Counted from the stretch's first letter, positions 11,120 to 22,096 are shown. The stretch is 64,000 nt of DNA from Sciurus carolinensis (GCF_902686445.1 NC_062217.1:83223258-83287257); one strand, 5' to 3'. The notes: a model not told the origin generated them from the letters alone. Numbers and translations: made by a program.

Positions 11120-11689
11120 TTATTTTAACTTTTAGAAGTCCAGTCCAACATCTAATTTATATAAACTAAATCCTCCAAATGACCTTACCACTTAATCTGC
11201 TCTGGAAGCAGAAATTTTAAAAATGCATATACTTAAAGGATATCTTTCATTTTCTTTATCATCTGTTAATTCAAATAACTGTTTAGCGCAATCCTCGATT
11301 AATTCTTCCAAAGCATCTTCCATTGCTGCTAAGTCAGAAAGTTTGTCTTGCAGCTTCTTTTGTTGCGGTACTGCTCCAAAATTGTTAAGATCAGCTTCTA
11401 TCCATCAAATGCGGTTCTTAGGTTTTTTTTTTTTTTTCCAACGAGGTCAGTTCCATCTAGGACATTGGTAATGTCATAGACCCTCCGTTTTCGTACTCCC
11501 AGTTTTGTTGCAACCTTGTTTAAGTCGAGAATGCCCCCAGGGGCAGATCTGACGAGATCCGTGAATCTTCCTGTTAAATAAACTAGTGATACATCAAAAC
11601 GAGGTCTCTTCACTTTTAGAGCTTTTCTCATGGACACATATTGTACATTATCTTCTAAATTAATTCTTATTTTCGATGGCAGCAGGCTC

Positions 11690-12015
11690 TCCATGTTGAT
11701 GGGGTCGTGGCAGCGGCGGTGCACCGTCTGCTCCGCAGGGTCCACGAGAAGGCTGGGCGGTCTCCTCGATGGCCGCTCTTGACTCCTGCTGCCCAGCGGG
11801 CGGCCCGCGCCCCTCGCGCCTGCAAGCTCTCCCGCCTGCTGCTGCGGGCTCCAGCGCCACCCCGACGTGCCGGCTTCTTGGTGCAGGCGCGGAGCAGGCC
11901 GCGTCCTACTGTGGGGCGCCGCCTGTCTCAGCCGCCTCGCCCGCCACGGTCCCACTAGCCCGTGAGCTCCAGCAAACGGCAGGAGGGGAGGAGGGTGACC
12001 CGTGGTGGTCAGAAC
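11690..12015. other. GC- and CpG-rich leader of the E2F6 retrocopy
   Basis: This is one of the few CpG-dense stretches in an otherwise AT-rich window, with many CG dinucleotides (for example GGCGGCCCGCGCCCCTCGCG and CGCGTCC segments). It corresponds to the GC-rich 5' UTR and start region of the E2F6 mRNA. A - strand open frame of 185 codons runs through it into the E2F domain, but this is a by-product of the GC-rich leader. Confidence 0.7.
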
Positions 12016-12073
12016 GCCGGGCTAGCCATGTTCCCGCACGTGCAGTGCCTCTTCCCTCATGCACAGTGCCCAG

Positions 12074-12175
12074 TTTTCTTTTTTTCTTTTTCTTTTTCCC
12101 TTCCCCCCCACCCCTCCCACCCCTCTTTTCCCTCTACACAGTCCTTCCTTCCTCCATTCTTACCACCCTCCTTAT
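12074..12175. repeat. Pyrimidine-rich tract (+ strand)
   Basis: A nearly pure C/T stretch: T-runs broken by C at 12074-12100, then C-rich hexamers, then CTTCC-type repeats to about 12175. On the insert's sense strand it is a purine (G/A) tract directly upstream of the GC-rich E2F6 leader. Confidence 0.85.
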
Positions 12176-12203
12176 CCCTAACCCTAACCCTAACACTAAC
12201 CCC
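12176..12203 (-). repeat. Telomere-like (TTAGGG)n tract
   Basis: The + strand reads CCCTAA three times, then CACTAA, then CCCC. This is four units of the vertebrate telomere hexamer with one substitution. It lies exactly between the pyrimidine tract and the L1 ORF2 fragment. Confidence 0.9.
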
Positions 12204-12204
12204 T

Positions 12205-13032
12205 GTTGAGGAAGTCTGGTCCTAAGCCGACATGTTGAAGCTCTGGACCTACTTTTTCTTCTATAAGATGCAGGGTCTCTGGTCTGATTCCGAGGTCCTT
12301 GATCCATTTTGAGTCGAGTTTTGTGCAGGGTGAGAGATATGGGTTTAGTTTCATTCTGTTGCATATGGTTTTCCAGTTTTCCCAGCACCATTTGTTGAAG
12401 AGGCTATCTTTTCTCCATTGCATATTTTTGGCCCCTTTGTCTAGTATGAGAAAATTGTATTTATTTGGGTATGTGTCCATGTCCTCTAATCTGTACCATC
12501 AATCTACCTGTCTATTTTGGTACCAATACCATGCCGTTTTTGTTACTATTTCTTTGTAGTAGAGTTGAAGATCTGGTAGTGCAATACCCCCTGCTTCACT
12601 CTTTCTCCTAAAGATTGCTTTAGCTATTTTGGGTTTTTTATTCTTCCAGATGAATTTCATAATTGCTTGTTCTATTTCTGCAAGGTACATCATTGAGATT
12701 TTAATTGGAATTGCATTGAATCTGTATAGCACTTTAGGTAGTATGGCCATTTTGACAATATTAATTCTTCCTATCCAAGAACATGGGAGATCTTTCCATC
12801 TTCTAAGGGTTTCTTTAATTTCTTTCTTTAGTGTTCTGTAGTTGTCATTGTAGAGGTCTTTCACCTCTTTTGTGAGATTGATTCCCAAGTATTTTATTTT
12901 TTTCGATGCTATTGTGAATGGGGTAGTTTTCCTAATTTCTCTTTCTGAAGATTCATCACTTATGTGTAAAAATGCATTGGATTTATGAGCATTGATCTTG
13001 TAACCTGATGCTTTACTGAATTCACTTATGAC
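12205..13032 (-). mobile_element. L1 ORF2 C-terminal fragment, antisense
   Basis: The - strand retains long pieces of L1 ORF2p: [49 protein letters not shown] and [11 protein letters not shown] in one frame (12888-12499), then FNKWCWENWKTICNRMKLNP, LDSKWIKDLGIRPETL and GPDFLNRG in another (12480-12196). The element is truncated at both ends, stopping near the DFLNRG position without a 3' UTR or A tail. It is clearly less decayed than the surrounding old L1. Confidence 0.92.
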
Positions 13033-13139
13033 AAGGTGCTAAGCAACTCAACAAGACCCTGTCTCTAAATAAAATACAAAATGGGACTGGGAATGTGGCT
13101 CAGTGGTTGAGCATCCCCGAGTTCAATCCTCAGTAACCC
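13033..13139 (+). repeat. B1-ID SINE 3' fragment
   Basis: AAGACCCTGTCTCTAAATAA, then GGGACTGGGAATGTGGCTCA and GTTCAATCC are the end of the B1 head and the ID tail. The fragment lacks the 5' head and the terminal A tail and abuts the right copy of the 10-bp duplication. Confidence 0.85.
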
Positions 13140-15540
13140 AGTATTCTTTATTGACATTTTTTTTTCTACTTCATTATTGTGAAAATTCCCAGCTACTTTC
13201 TGATGGCCTATAAGGTTTCTGCTGAAAATTCTGCTGTCAGGCAAACTGAGACTCTTATTTGTTAATTGTTTCTTTTCTATATTATACCTTTGAGAGCTTG
13301 ATTGTAATATGTCTGAGGATAGACGTGGTTGAGTTAAATATGACTGGTGAACTTTTGACCTTCCTGTATCTGGATGTTTGTATCCTTCTTTAGATTTGGG
13401 AAGTTTTCTGTTATTATCTCTTTGAATAACCTTTCTCTTCCTTTGGCATCCTTGACAGCCTCTTGAACCTCCAAAATCTCAATATTTGCTCTTTTAATAA
13501 GTTCTTATAAGCTTTCTTCTTTCCTCTTCCTTCTTTTTATTTCTTTGAGCTTTATTTTCAAATAGTCTTTGAGCTCACTACTTCTTCCATTTGATCTGTG
13601 CTGCAACTGATGCCTTCTATCACATTTTAAATTTTGCTTAGTGTATTTTTCAGCTTAAGGATTTTTTAAAAAAATTGTTTCCCTCTCTAAGATTTTTCTG
13701 TTGGAATATTGAGTTATTTCTGTTTTCTTGAAGTTTTTTGAGTTTCATTAAGGGTGCTGTTTCAAATTTTTCATCCAAGAGTTCACCCATTCTTGTTACC
13801 TTGTGATCAGTTTTTGCTGCCTTATTTTATTAGGTGAGGTCACGGTTCCCTCAAAGCTTTTAATGCTTATTGGTGTGTGATATCATTTGTACATTGAAGG
13901 ATTAACTGTTTATTCCCAGTCATTGTAATGTGATTTTGTTTGTGCCTTTTTTTCCAGAAATTCCTAGCTTAACAGCTTATTTTCTGTAAGCTAGCCTAAT
14001 GCTATCTTAGCACTAGATGGTACCCAAAGTCAAGGTTTGCCGCAAGTCCACTGTTAGTGTATTGTTGCTATTTCAGCACTAGAGGGCGATCCAAGAATAA
14101 TTTTGTACTAAATCCGCAGTTGGTGTGTTATTCAGCAGGAACTTGGGGCGGGAGTGTGGGTACCTAAATAGGATAATCCACTTCTAAAAGCTTTTTCCTG
14201 GGGTCAGGGTAGGACCAGATTCCTCATTCACAGTTACTGACCTGTGTTCAAGCACTGTGGGACTCAGCCTGCCTCTGGGCAGAATCATCACGCAGGCACC
14301 AGCCCCCGGACCCTAAGTTGTGCCTATAGCTATCAGTGCAGCAACTGGGTCACGGTGTGAACTCCCAGCTGTATAGTACTGGGGTAGGACAAAAGCCCAC
14401 ACTACTATGGGCTGCCTATTGCTGAGCTGAGCTTATGGCTCAGTACTGCTTCATCCATTCACAGGTAATACTGGCTGGAATATAAGTCTATTAGACTTGG
14501 GCCACCTCTCCACCTAGCATGAGGGCTATTCCAGAGACTTCGGTAGTGGGCACTGTCCTGGGGATGGAATCATTAGGATCTGCTCAGTATTTTTTTCAGC
14601 AGCCTGGTACTGAGTTCCAAGGCAAAGTCCTATGCTTACTACCTTGTAATACCCCTAGCAAATGGAGTGTTGTTCATACTATGCTGATGTTGGGCTTGTG
14701 TTGGTAAAGACAGTCCCTTAACATCAAGGCTGACCCTAATCTCTGTTATACTTTAATCTCACAGCCACAAAGAACCTCACAGCCTCAGATGCATATAGAA
14801 TCATGCTATAGCTGTCAGTGTGCAGATTGAAACACTAGTCTATCCCACTGGTGTGCAGGTCTCTGCCTAGTGCCAGTGCAGGTCTAGAGGCTCTGTTTAT
14901 GAACACTGTTCTGGGAATTGCCTGAGATTGAGGGATGCGTGTTGGATACAGTTGCCTGGTCACCAAGGCTGATGTTGTGCTGGGCTACACCTATATCACA
15001 ACATTTGCTGTCTTAGGGGTGAAGAAGCACAAGATGTCAAAGACAACTTCTTGGAAGTGACTCATGATCTGAATATTAAAAGATGAGTAAAAACTCCCCA
15101 GTCCTGTTCCAAGGTTGGTAATAATGCAGGTGCTCTTCTGCAAGTTCTGCCTAAGTGTAGTGGCTTTTGTTTCCTGTATGGTACTGGATCTCACTGTGGT
15201 GGACCTGGCACTGAGCTGCAAGGCAAGTCCTGGCCTAGCTTTCTTGCCTTGCTCCTCAGTGGATAGTCTTGGTCTTCCTTCTAGTGTTCAAGGGTGGGAG
15301 AGGGGAGGTAAAGGTAGTCCTTTGATTGCCTGGCAAACCTGGTTCCACAGCTCCGTCTGTGGGCACTACACTGTGAGCAGGTGTCTTAGGGCTTTGTCTG
15401 GCCCTGGGTTTTATTGTGGTAGGCCTGATACTAGGTTTCAAGTTGAAGGCCTTGACTTAATTCCTTCTCTTCACCAAGTGGGAGGAATCTCTCTGCCATG
15501 TTGCTTGAAGTTGGGGAATGACTGAGGGTTGTGGGGGGGC
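13140..15540 (-). mobile_element. Old L1 (L1M-type), antisense, 5' side
   Basis: The older L1 resumes at AGTATTCTTT and continues with motifs such as AGGTTTCTGCTGAAAATTCT. It runs through decayed ORF1-type sequence and then into the L1M 5' UTR, with repeated GCACTAGAGGGCGATCCAAG and CCTGGGTTTTATTG-type blocks. No frame is intact; the 105-136-codon open stretches here belong to the relic. The right boundary is approximate. Confidence 0.7.
15047..15090 (-). repeat. Arm 1 of an inverted 44-bp duplication
   Basis: The complement of this stretch contains CATCTTTTAATATTCAGAT and GAGTCACTTCCAAGAAG and matches 15755-15798 at 42 of 44 positions in inverted orientation. Weaker similarity continues beyond the arm. 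Confidence 0.85.
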
Positions 15541-15740
15541 GCAGCTCTTGCCTTCCTGCCTTCTTCATTGTGTCTTTTGTTACTATTACACTGCACTCAG
15601 AAACTGTGGTCTCTCACTTGACTCCCTTAGCTCTTGTGAAGGTAGTTTGGTGTTTGAATAGCTATTCCAATCTTTTCCCTCTGGGGAGAAAAAAGAAATC
15701 ACTGGCAGATCTTACTCAGACACTGTTTTGCTTTGCTTCC

Positions 15741-15990
15741 CCCTCAGCTAACTTTTATTCATCTTTTAATATTCAGATTATGAGTCACTTCCAAGAAGCC
15801 TTCTCTGAGATCTCTCCCTGTTCCCCCACCCACCCCTGCTGTGCAATCTTTTGTTCTTGGAAGCAAGTATGTAGTCCATTTAATCCACTCTGTTTTATCA
15901 CATCACACTTTTTCTGTGCTAGACTATGAAGTCCTAGAAAGCAGAGACTAACATTAGTTTATTTTTGTGTTCTTGGGTCTGGCCAAGAGC
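15741..15990 (+). repeat. L2-like ancient LINE fragment (contains arm 2 of the inverted repeat)
   Basis: GAGTCACTTCCAAGAAGCCT followed by TCTCTGAGATC, and later CTATGAAGTCCTAGAAAGCA then GAGACTAACATTAG, follow the layout of the mammalian L2 3' end. Divergence is high and the family call is by eye. Confidence 0.5.
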
Positions 15991-16778
15991 CTGGCAGACA
16001 AGTTTGGACATGTTAATGTTTCCATATGCCAGGTGAGACCAGGATGTCAGGAACAGGACTACAAAAGGGATGTAAATTCTGTCATTGTGCCTGTGATTTA
16101 GTATTTCTTTTCCAAATCAATGTCTTCTGTTAGTGTTTGTTCCCTATAACTGTGAGATTAACAACCTGTATCATTGTCTCCATTTGAGAAGCTCAAAGAT
16201 ACTGAAGGATTTAAATACGTTGCTTGATTTGTAGAGTTGGAGCTATAATTCTATTCTTTATTAGCAGGTCTAGATTATTTATTTATTAAACGAGTAAACA
16301 GCTTCATTATGAAATTGGGGAAGAAGGGAAGAGTTAGAAGAGCAGATAAATGGATATTGAATTGAAAGACAAAAGCAGTTAGAGACAAATTCTGATCAGA
16401 TTGGTGCCAGGATCCTATTTGTATACATTTTTATATTTATTTATTAGGCATGGTCACATGCTTTGTTCATATCATGACCGGAGTATTCTATGAGTGTTTG
16501 TTTCAGTTTCCTACATGTACCAGGCATCATTATAAAGGAGATTAGTAGAAAGATGAATAAAACTGAAGAAGTTCACAGTGGAATGAAGACCCTGATGTAA
16601 ATCATTACCATCGTTTCAAATACTGAGAATGGAGTGGGTCCACTGAGGTGTGTGGCAAGTCAGGGAGAGCAGTGTGTTCTGTCTTGCACATATGGGGAAG
16701 ACTTCAGCCACCCTGTAGCTACTTGTTGAACAGAGGACCATGTATTAGGAATGTCTCTTTTCCCACCCAACTCCACGC

Positions 16779-16813
16779 TCACCCTTACCTTCACCCTCAC
16801 CCTCACCTTCACC
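16779..16813. repeat. (CACCCT)n-type hexamer repeat
   Basis: The + strand carries CTCACCCTTACCTTCACCCT followed by CACCCTCACCTTCACCCTCA-like units: about six imperfect hexamers. On the - strand it is GGGTGA-like and G-rich. Confidence 0.85.
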
Positions 16814-16829
16814 CTCATCAAACCACAGT

Positions 16830-17420
16830 CATCTCTCCTTGAAATGTGGAAATAACCTCTAGATCTCCCCATGTCCATCCTTAACCTCTCTGGTTAACTC
16901 AACATGGCACAAGGATATCTTTCTGAAATACTATTTTCCCACCACTTTTCAAAAATCTTCCTAAAACTTCCTCCTTTTCCTTACATGAAGACCTAATCCT
17001 TAACCTTTCTAACAAGGCTGTTTATTCCTGGCTTCATTTTCTGGGTGTTATAAAGATGCCTGAAACATGGAAATTCTATATAAACCTTTGCTGTTATTCA
17101 TCTCCTTCCTTTATTTCTTTATTTTTTGTGATCTTTCTCATATTTGGGGGACAGCATGTTCTCCTTCCTCCTTAGGTGTGGTACACATGACTTTTTTCTT
17201 TGCCATCCTCTCTCATCTCACTACTTGGTACTCAGCTTGCTTGCAGCCCACCTGTGCTTCCATAGCACTGGGCTCACCACTCACACTGGTACTTGCTTTT
17301 GTATGTTTATCTAATGCCTGCTTTCCCCATTAGACATAGACAAGGTCTGGAACCATGATGGGTTGTTACTTTCTGTGTCTCTAGCATTCAGTTGATTTGC
17401 CTGACAAATGCCTGCCCTTA
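16830..17420 (+). repeat. Ancient repeat, L2-like
   Basis: The order CTTCCTAAAACTTCCTCC, CAGCTTGCTTGCAGCCCACC, CATTAGACATAGACAAGGTC and TCTGTGTCTCTAGCATTCAG resembles old mammalian L2-type 3' regions. The open frame of 88 codons at 17067-17333 is a by-product. Confidence 0.4.
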
Positions 17421-19371
17421 AAGTGATCTGAAGGATGTTGATTAGAATAACTTAAATTCCTTTGATTAGACCTGTGATCCTCTTCTTAGCTGCCAAGTTT
17501 AGCCTAAGATGCCCAAATGCACAAACATTTTATCGAGTTACAGCAATCTACTTGATCAAATAAATGACTTAGGCAGGGAGAGGGGTTAGATGTTCATAGA
17601 GCAGTTCTTGGAAGTATATGATTATTGGTGGTTATCATAAACAAGCAGTGGAAATATTTGGTAAAATTTTCCTTTTTCATAAACTCAGAGTTGTACTTTT
17701 ACTTTCTTTCAGTATTCAAAAACTTTGTAAAAAATATACTTCTTCTCTTTCTCAATTCTTTTCTAGAATCTTTGAATGTTATATGATGCTAGCCTGTACA
17801 TAAAGCCCGTAAAGGCTTGTCAGGTGACTTTATGTAGATGAAATGCAGTTGATGCATACAAACTACATGCTTCTTTCTTCTTTGCTTTCTTTCTGAACTA
17901 AGACTCCTGACACATACAGTTTGAATTTAGCTCGCATTGAAATGTCTTTAAATTTTAAATGTATATTCTGCTGTGTTGAAGTTTTGTTTATGACTTTTCT
18001 TTTACATAATGATGTGTAAAGATTCTTCAGACAGTGTCATCTTAAGATACAGAATAATTTTTTTAGCAATCATGAAAATTGTGACAATTTTGGCCTTTCT
18101 AAGAATGGATTTAATTACATTCTAGCACAACAACTTCTCTGGGGATATTCAGGTAGGATAACTGACTGAATGTTGTTCTTTTGAAGCCTGATGTTTTTGT
18201 TCATTTGGTTTGTTGAATCTTGTGTTTTCATTTATCTAAGTAGCTAGAAATTATACCTACAATTTTTTTTTTGGTGGTAATAACTATTAAAGGAGAGAGG
18301 AAACTATTAATACAGGCATTTATTTGTTACACATACTACAGTAAACCATATTTAAATGACTTGGAAACAGTTCATTTCATAGGACATTTAGTCTAGAAAG
18401 ATCATATAGAAATTTGTATTTTAATTTGTATTTAATGGGGAAGTGTAACAGTAAATGTACCTCTGTTATACAATACATACAGATATTCAGATGAAAAAGT
18501 GTAGGAAGAGTGAATTCTGAGATCTCTCTGACTAGGAAGTTAGAGGCCTCACAGTGAACCATTTGAATTTGACTTATTGCTGAGGCTGGTGATAGGGAGA
18601 GTCCTATCCTAGGCTTACTAAAGAATTGCGAAGTAGCCTATCTCACTTTCATTAGGGACTGGGACTGACTGTTCTTACAATGCCTAATTTTACTACCCCC
18701 CCCTTTTTATTTTTAACATAAAAAGACTTTTGATTCAACTTGTGGTTTTACTTTTCCCAAGTTCATGTTTTGCTTAGAAATTTAAAAGATGCAAGATTTC
18801 CTTTATAGAAATTGTTTTTATGAAAAATATTATTCTTTGAAATAGGCCATGTGTGTAAAATCAGTTTAGAAATCAAGTCATTATTGTACCAATAATTTAT
18901 ATAAATATTATATTTGGCTTCTGACTTATATTTGAAGTACCTAATTAGTCATAACTACTATTACAAAAATTTTCCTAAAGCTTTATCAGTGTATCTTCCT
19001 TTTGTAATGTATAATCAAATCAAAGAGGAAAAGAAAATCTTGACTAAAGTTGGCTGCATAGTTAACACCTGCCCTAAGGACTCTCCAGGTTAGGGTATAG
19101 TTCTCTAATTGTTGTTGCATCTCCCATTCCAAACGAAAGCCAGGAAATCAGTGGCGGAGCATCAGTGCAGTTTGAGGGAGAAAACATTTGGTCATTGGGA
19201 CTAATTTTGAACCCCATTGGCCTACTCCACTTATGAGTGAGATGTTTGCACTAATCCCTACACCAGCAATGCTGCTAGACTTGTGGTGTGCCAGCTGGAG
19301 TCTTGGCTGTTGCTCAGACTCCTTTTCCTTCCTTTTTCTGTTTTGTTGTTTCTTTTTCTCTATTTTGTTTT

Positions 19372-19373
<2 letters not shown>

Positions 19374-19408
<35 letters not shown>
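19374..19408. repeat. (CA)n microsatellite
   Basis: About 17 uninterrupted CA dinucleotides, preceded by a T/C-rich stretch. Likely length-polymorphic. Confidence 0.97.
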
Positions 19409-19409
<1 letters not shown>

Positions 19410-19709
19410 GATTTGACTGATGTATATAGTACACCATTTAATTGGACCATCACTGTAGCATATATGTCCTTACAAAGAGATTTTAATCTCTCTACACAGC
19501 ATTATTAGAACTCATTGGCCATGAAATCTGCCATTACCACATTGTATACCCAAAAGAATAAAAAACTCACCTGTACTTGGAGTCTCAGATCAGCACTGTA
19601 GCCAGTTAGTTGGGTTTATTCTGAAGGAGTTTGATCAAATGTTGTAAACCTCAGTTAATTAAAGCATTTGGTGATTTCTTAGTTAAATAATTTTTTTTTA
19701 TTTTAAAAG

Positions 19710-19830
19710 TGCTTTATTATCATACACTGATCTTCACAACATTCAAGAGGGGCAGATAAGTGACATAATACTTTCACAGATGGAGAAACTGAGGCAGAGA
19801 TTAGTAGGAATTAAAGGTCATAATATATGG
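19710..19830 (+). repeat. MIR SINE
   Basis: GATCTTCACAACATTCAAGA, then ACAGATGGAGAAACTGAGGC and AGAGATTAG...AAAGGTCA match the MIR core and the conserved GATGAGGAAACTGAGGC motif. Confidence 0.85.
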
Positions 19831-22096
19831 CATAATTGGAAAAGGAATTTTAAGTAGACTGCATTATTTCCATTCATGTTGAACTTTTCCTCACTAAGCA
19901 TAAACATATAAATAAATGTAGACATTAAAAATATAGTGCAGTCTTTGAATAGTGATTCGTCCTATTGATGCTATTGTTTTCACCATGTAAGGGATTAACT
20001 CATCTATAATGAAGCAAAACTGCTTATAGAAGAGTTCTTCCAAGTTCAGTGATCCTGCCAGTTAATTTTGTAGATAAAACCTATCTCTAGGAAAAACTAC
20101 ACTACTGTGGTTAACATCTTTTGACATTGCTGCATTTTTTCAAGAATGTAAAATCCACATTTACTAAAATGTATAAAAATTATTTTATTGATCCTATTAG
20201 AGGTGCTTCAGTGGATTTCTAACCTAGGACATTGAGACTTTGTTGAAATTTAGACTTTAGGGTGAAAGGCTAAATGTCTTTATACAAAAGAGATGGAACT
20301 CGGACTTCAGTTTGAATCAACTTAATGTATTTAGAATTGTGTCTTACTACATTTTCTCTCTCCTTTATTTTCTATCATGTTTTTTTCAGTTGAGCATGAC
20401 TGGTGTGTTAGTTGCATGCTATATGTGATGTGTGTGTGTCTTGGCATTTTATTTACATATTAATACCAGGCAATTTTCCTGAAGGTAGGTATATATTTTA
20501 CAAATTGCCACATTTCATGCTAGGATATTTGGTAGGATATCTTCAGAATGCATGTCTTAGGGCAATTAACAGAATGTAAAGTGGTGCATATGTAATTTTC
20601 TGTTTTCTGAGTGTTCTGAATTTCTAACTTTTTTATATCTGAAGTATTATATCCATGCTTTACTTATGATTTAGATACTAATTCTATAATCATATTTTAA
20701 GAACATTATTGTAAAATTATATTTTAATGGGGTTAATAGACCAAAGAAGCTATACTTTTTAGACTGTTGACAAGGTCTTGTAATTTTTAAAATATTACTA
20801 CTTGAATGATCCTAAAACATACAGTGTAGAACATGAAAATATTCTGAATTTTGGGTATTGTCACCCTCCTGAAGTAGCAAAAGTGTGCCCTTGTTTAAAT
20901 TTCTGTGAAAGTAATTTTGAAATGTCTTATTGTAATCTGACAAATAATATTTGGTAGAAGGTAAGGTCATCTTCCTGCTATGTTAATCATTTGAAAGAAG
21001 AGTATTCTTCCTTGCTTAAAAAATAATGACATACAGAATTTTCAAGGGCCTAAGGCACTTATAATGTTTTCCAGAAATGCTCTTTAAAGGGTCTAGAAGT
21101 CATTATGTGTACAGGGAGAGCACTGAATGTTGGTTTCTACAAAATTGAATTTAAGATTCTTTTTATTCTCTGTGTGAGCAAGTACATGCCTCTAGGTATG
21201 TAGTATAATTTTTTTTTTCATTTTGTTTCTACTGATAGAAATCCTATAAATACTCTGAAACACAAAGTGCATTAGAAAACATTAATTTCTAGACCACTGG
21301 TTAAAATTAGCACCTCACCCCCACCCCCAAAATGTTTTTCTCCTAGTTCATAAATGTACAGAAGTAAAATTGTTCTGGTGGGAGACTACTCCTGCCTTTA
21401 CAGCACATCCATTCCACTTGCTCCCTTTCCTGGCCCCTGAAGCATTTTTGCAAAATCTCAGGGCTCTATAGAACGCACTTTATAAATAATAAGTAGTATT
21501 GAAAAAGCTGTGACTGTGTTATATATTTGGCATATATAAAGAATAGTCTTTATACTGAGACCCTCATCCTTATTGTTTTTCCAGAGAGTTTTCAAGTTGC
21601 AGAAAGCTTAAGTAACATCTAAATTATATGTCTGGTTAGTGGTTGAAAGGAAACTATATAAGTGTCCTTACTGCCTGAGCTTCAGAAAGTGTTAGTCACT
21701 GAGATGGATACTCATGCTCTGACTTCATATCCTTCTCTTCATCCCATGCAGCCATGTGGCTTCTTCATGCGGGAATGTGAAGTAACACAAAAAGACATTC
21801 CCACTGGGGATTCCATTTGCAGAACATCATAGGATACTTTTTAAAACACATTTAATGTACTTTATATATTTTCTTAAAATACGAATTTTCTAGAGGGAAT
21901 TATTTCTACTAAAGATTATTCTAAATATGAATAATTCTTTATAATTATCACTTATAAATTACTTTGGCCTAGGTGTGCTGAATTTTCACATCTATTTAAA
22001 ACTTCTAATATTTCTAGTACTTTCTTACCTGTGATAATAGAAGGCTATTATAATAGAATTATGTGTATTTATAATATTTCTGTATATGATTTACAG

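Larger units (their letters stand above)
10896..12060 (-). pseudogene. E2F6: E2F6 processed pseudogene (retrocopy)
   Basis: The - strand encodes a decayed E2F6, a transcriptional repressor of the E2F family. From about 11785 to 11438 it reads LLPSKIRINLEDNVQYVSMR, RPRFDVSLVYLT, then the E2F DNA-binding helix with RKRRVYDITNVLDG, all contiguous without introns. It continues in another frame at about 11420-11225 with WI, NNFGAVPQQKKLQ, AMEDALEELIEDC and QLFELTDDKENER. The lesions are loss of the expected start codon (AGG at about 11787-11785), a frame change in an A-run (T-run on +, 11423-11437), and a TGA at 11407-11405. The dimerisation/marked-box C-terminus is absent: after ...KENER the sequence passes into an unrelated 3' tail with a SINE, AATAAA (near 10929-10934) and an A tail. 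It is a retrocopy, not a functional gene. Confidence 0.88.
10899..13139 (-). mobile_element. Chimeric retro-insertion: E2F6 retrocopy + telomere-like tract + L1 fragment + SINE fragment
   Basis: The old L1 is interrupted exactly once here. AGTATTCTTT occurs at 10889-10898 and again at 13140-13149, and the L1 continues correctly beyond each copy, so one 10-bp target-site duplication encloses the whole block. Read on the - strand the insert starts at 13139 with the complement of an ID/B1 SINE piece, continues with an L1 ORF2 fragment (about 13032-12205), a TTAGGG-type tract (12203-12176), a purine-rich tract (about 12175-12074), a GC-rich leader and the E2F6 coding relic. It ends with AATAAA and a 16-nt A tail abutting the duplication. 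The duplication starts AT/AAAG on the sense strand, close to the L1 endonuclease preference. The L1 piece has no A tail or duplication of its own. Confidence 0.7.
1110..22096 (+). other. SACS: SACS 21-kb intron before the giant terminal exon
   Basis: The donor is GTATTG at 1110 and the acceptor ATTTACAG ends at 22096. The intron holds B1-ID SINEs (1151-1374, 2541-2741), a MaLR-type LTR (4813-5247), an ID element (5653-5724), and a long old antisense L1 (about 5760-15500) with a nested L1 3' fragment and a 2.24-kb chimeric retro-insertion. Further right are L2-like relics (15741-15990, 16830-17420), simple repeats at 16779-16813 and 19374-19408, and a MIR at about 19710-19830. The stretches 17420-19370 and 19830-22096 are AT-rich and look single-copy; I see no exon or RNA gene in them. 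Confidence 0.85.

Noticed and set aside
12196..12888. Two - strand open frames of 94 and 129 codons
   Set aside because: They are pieces of L1 ORF2p in different frames within a truncated L1 fragment, not host genes.
15115..15525. 136-codon + strand open frame
   Set aside because: It lies in the antisense 5' region of the old L1 and has no recognisable protein content.
16779..16813. Hexamer repeat as a second telomere-like tract
   Set aside because: Units are CACCCT/CACCTT-like, not CCCTAA, so it is an unrelated C-rich microsatellite.
19148..19508. Open frames on both strands through the (CA)n tract
   Set aside because: A repeat of alternating HT or VC residues is a translation of the microsatellite; no other coding evidence.
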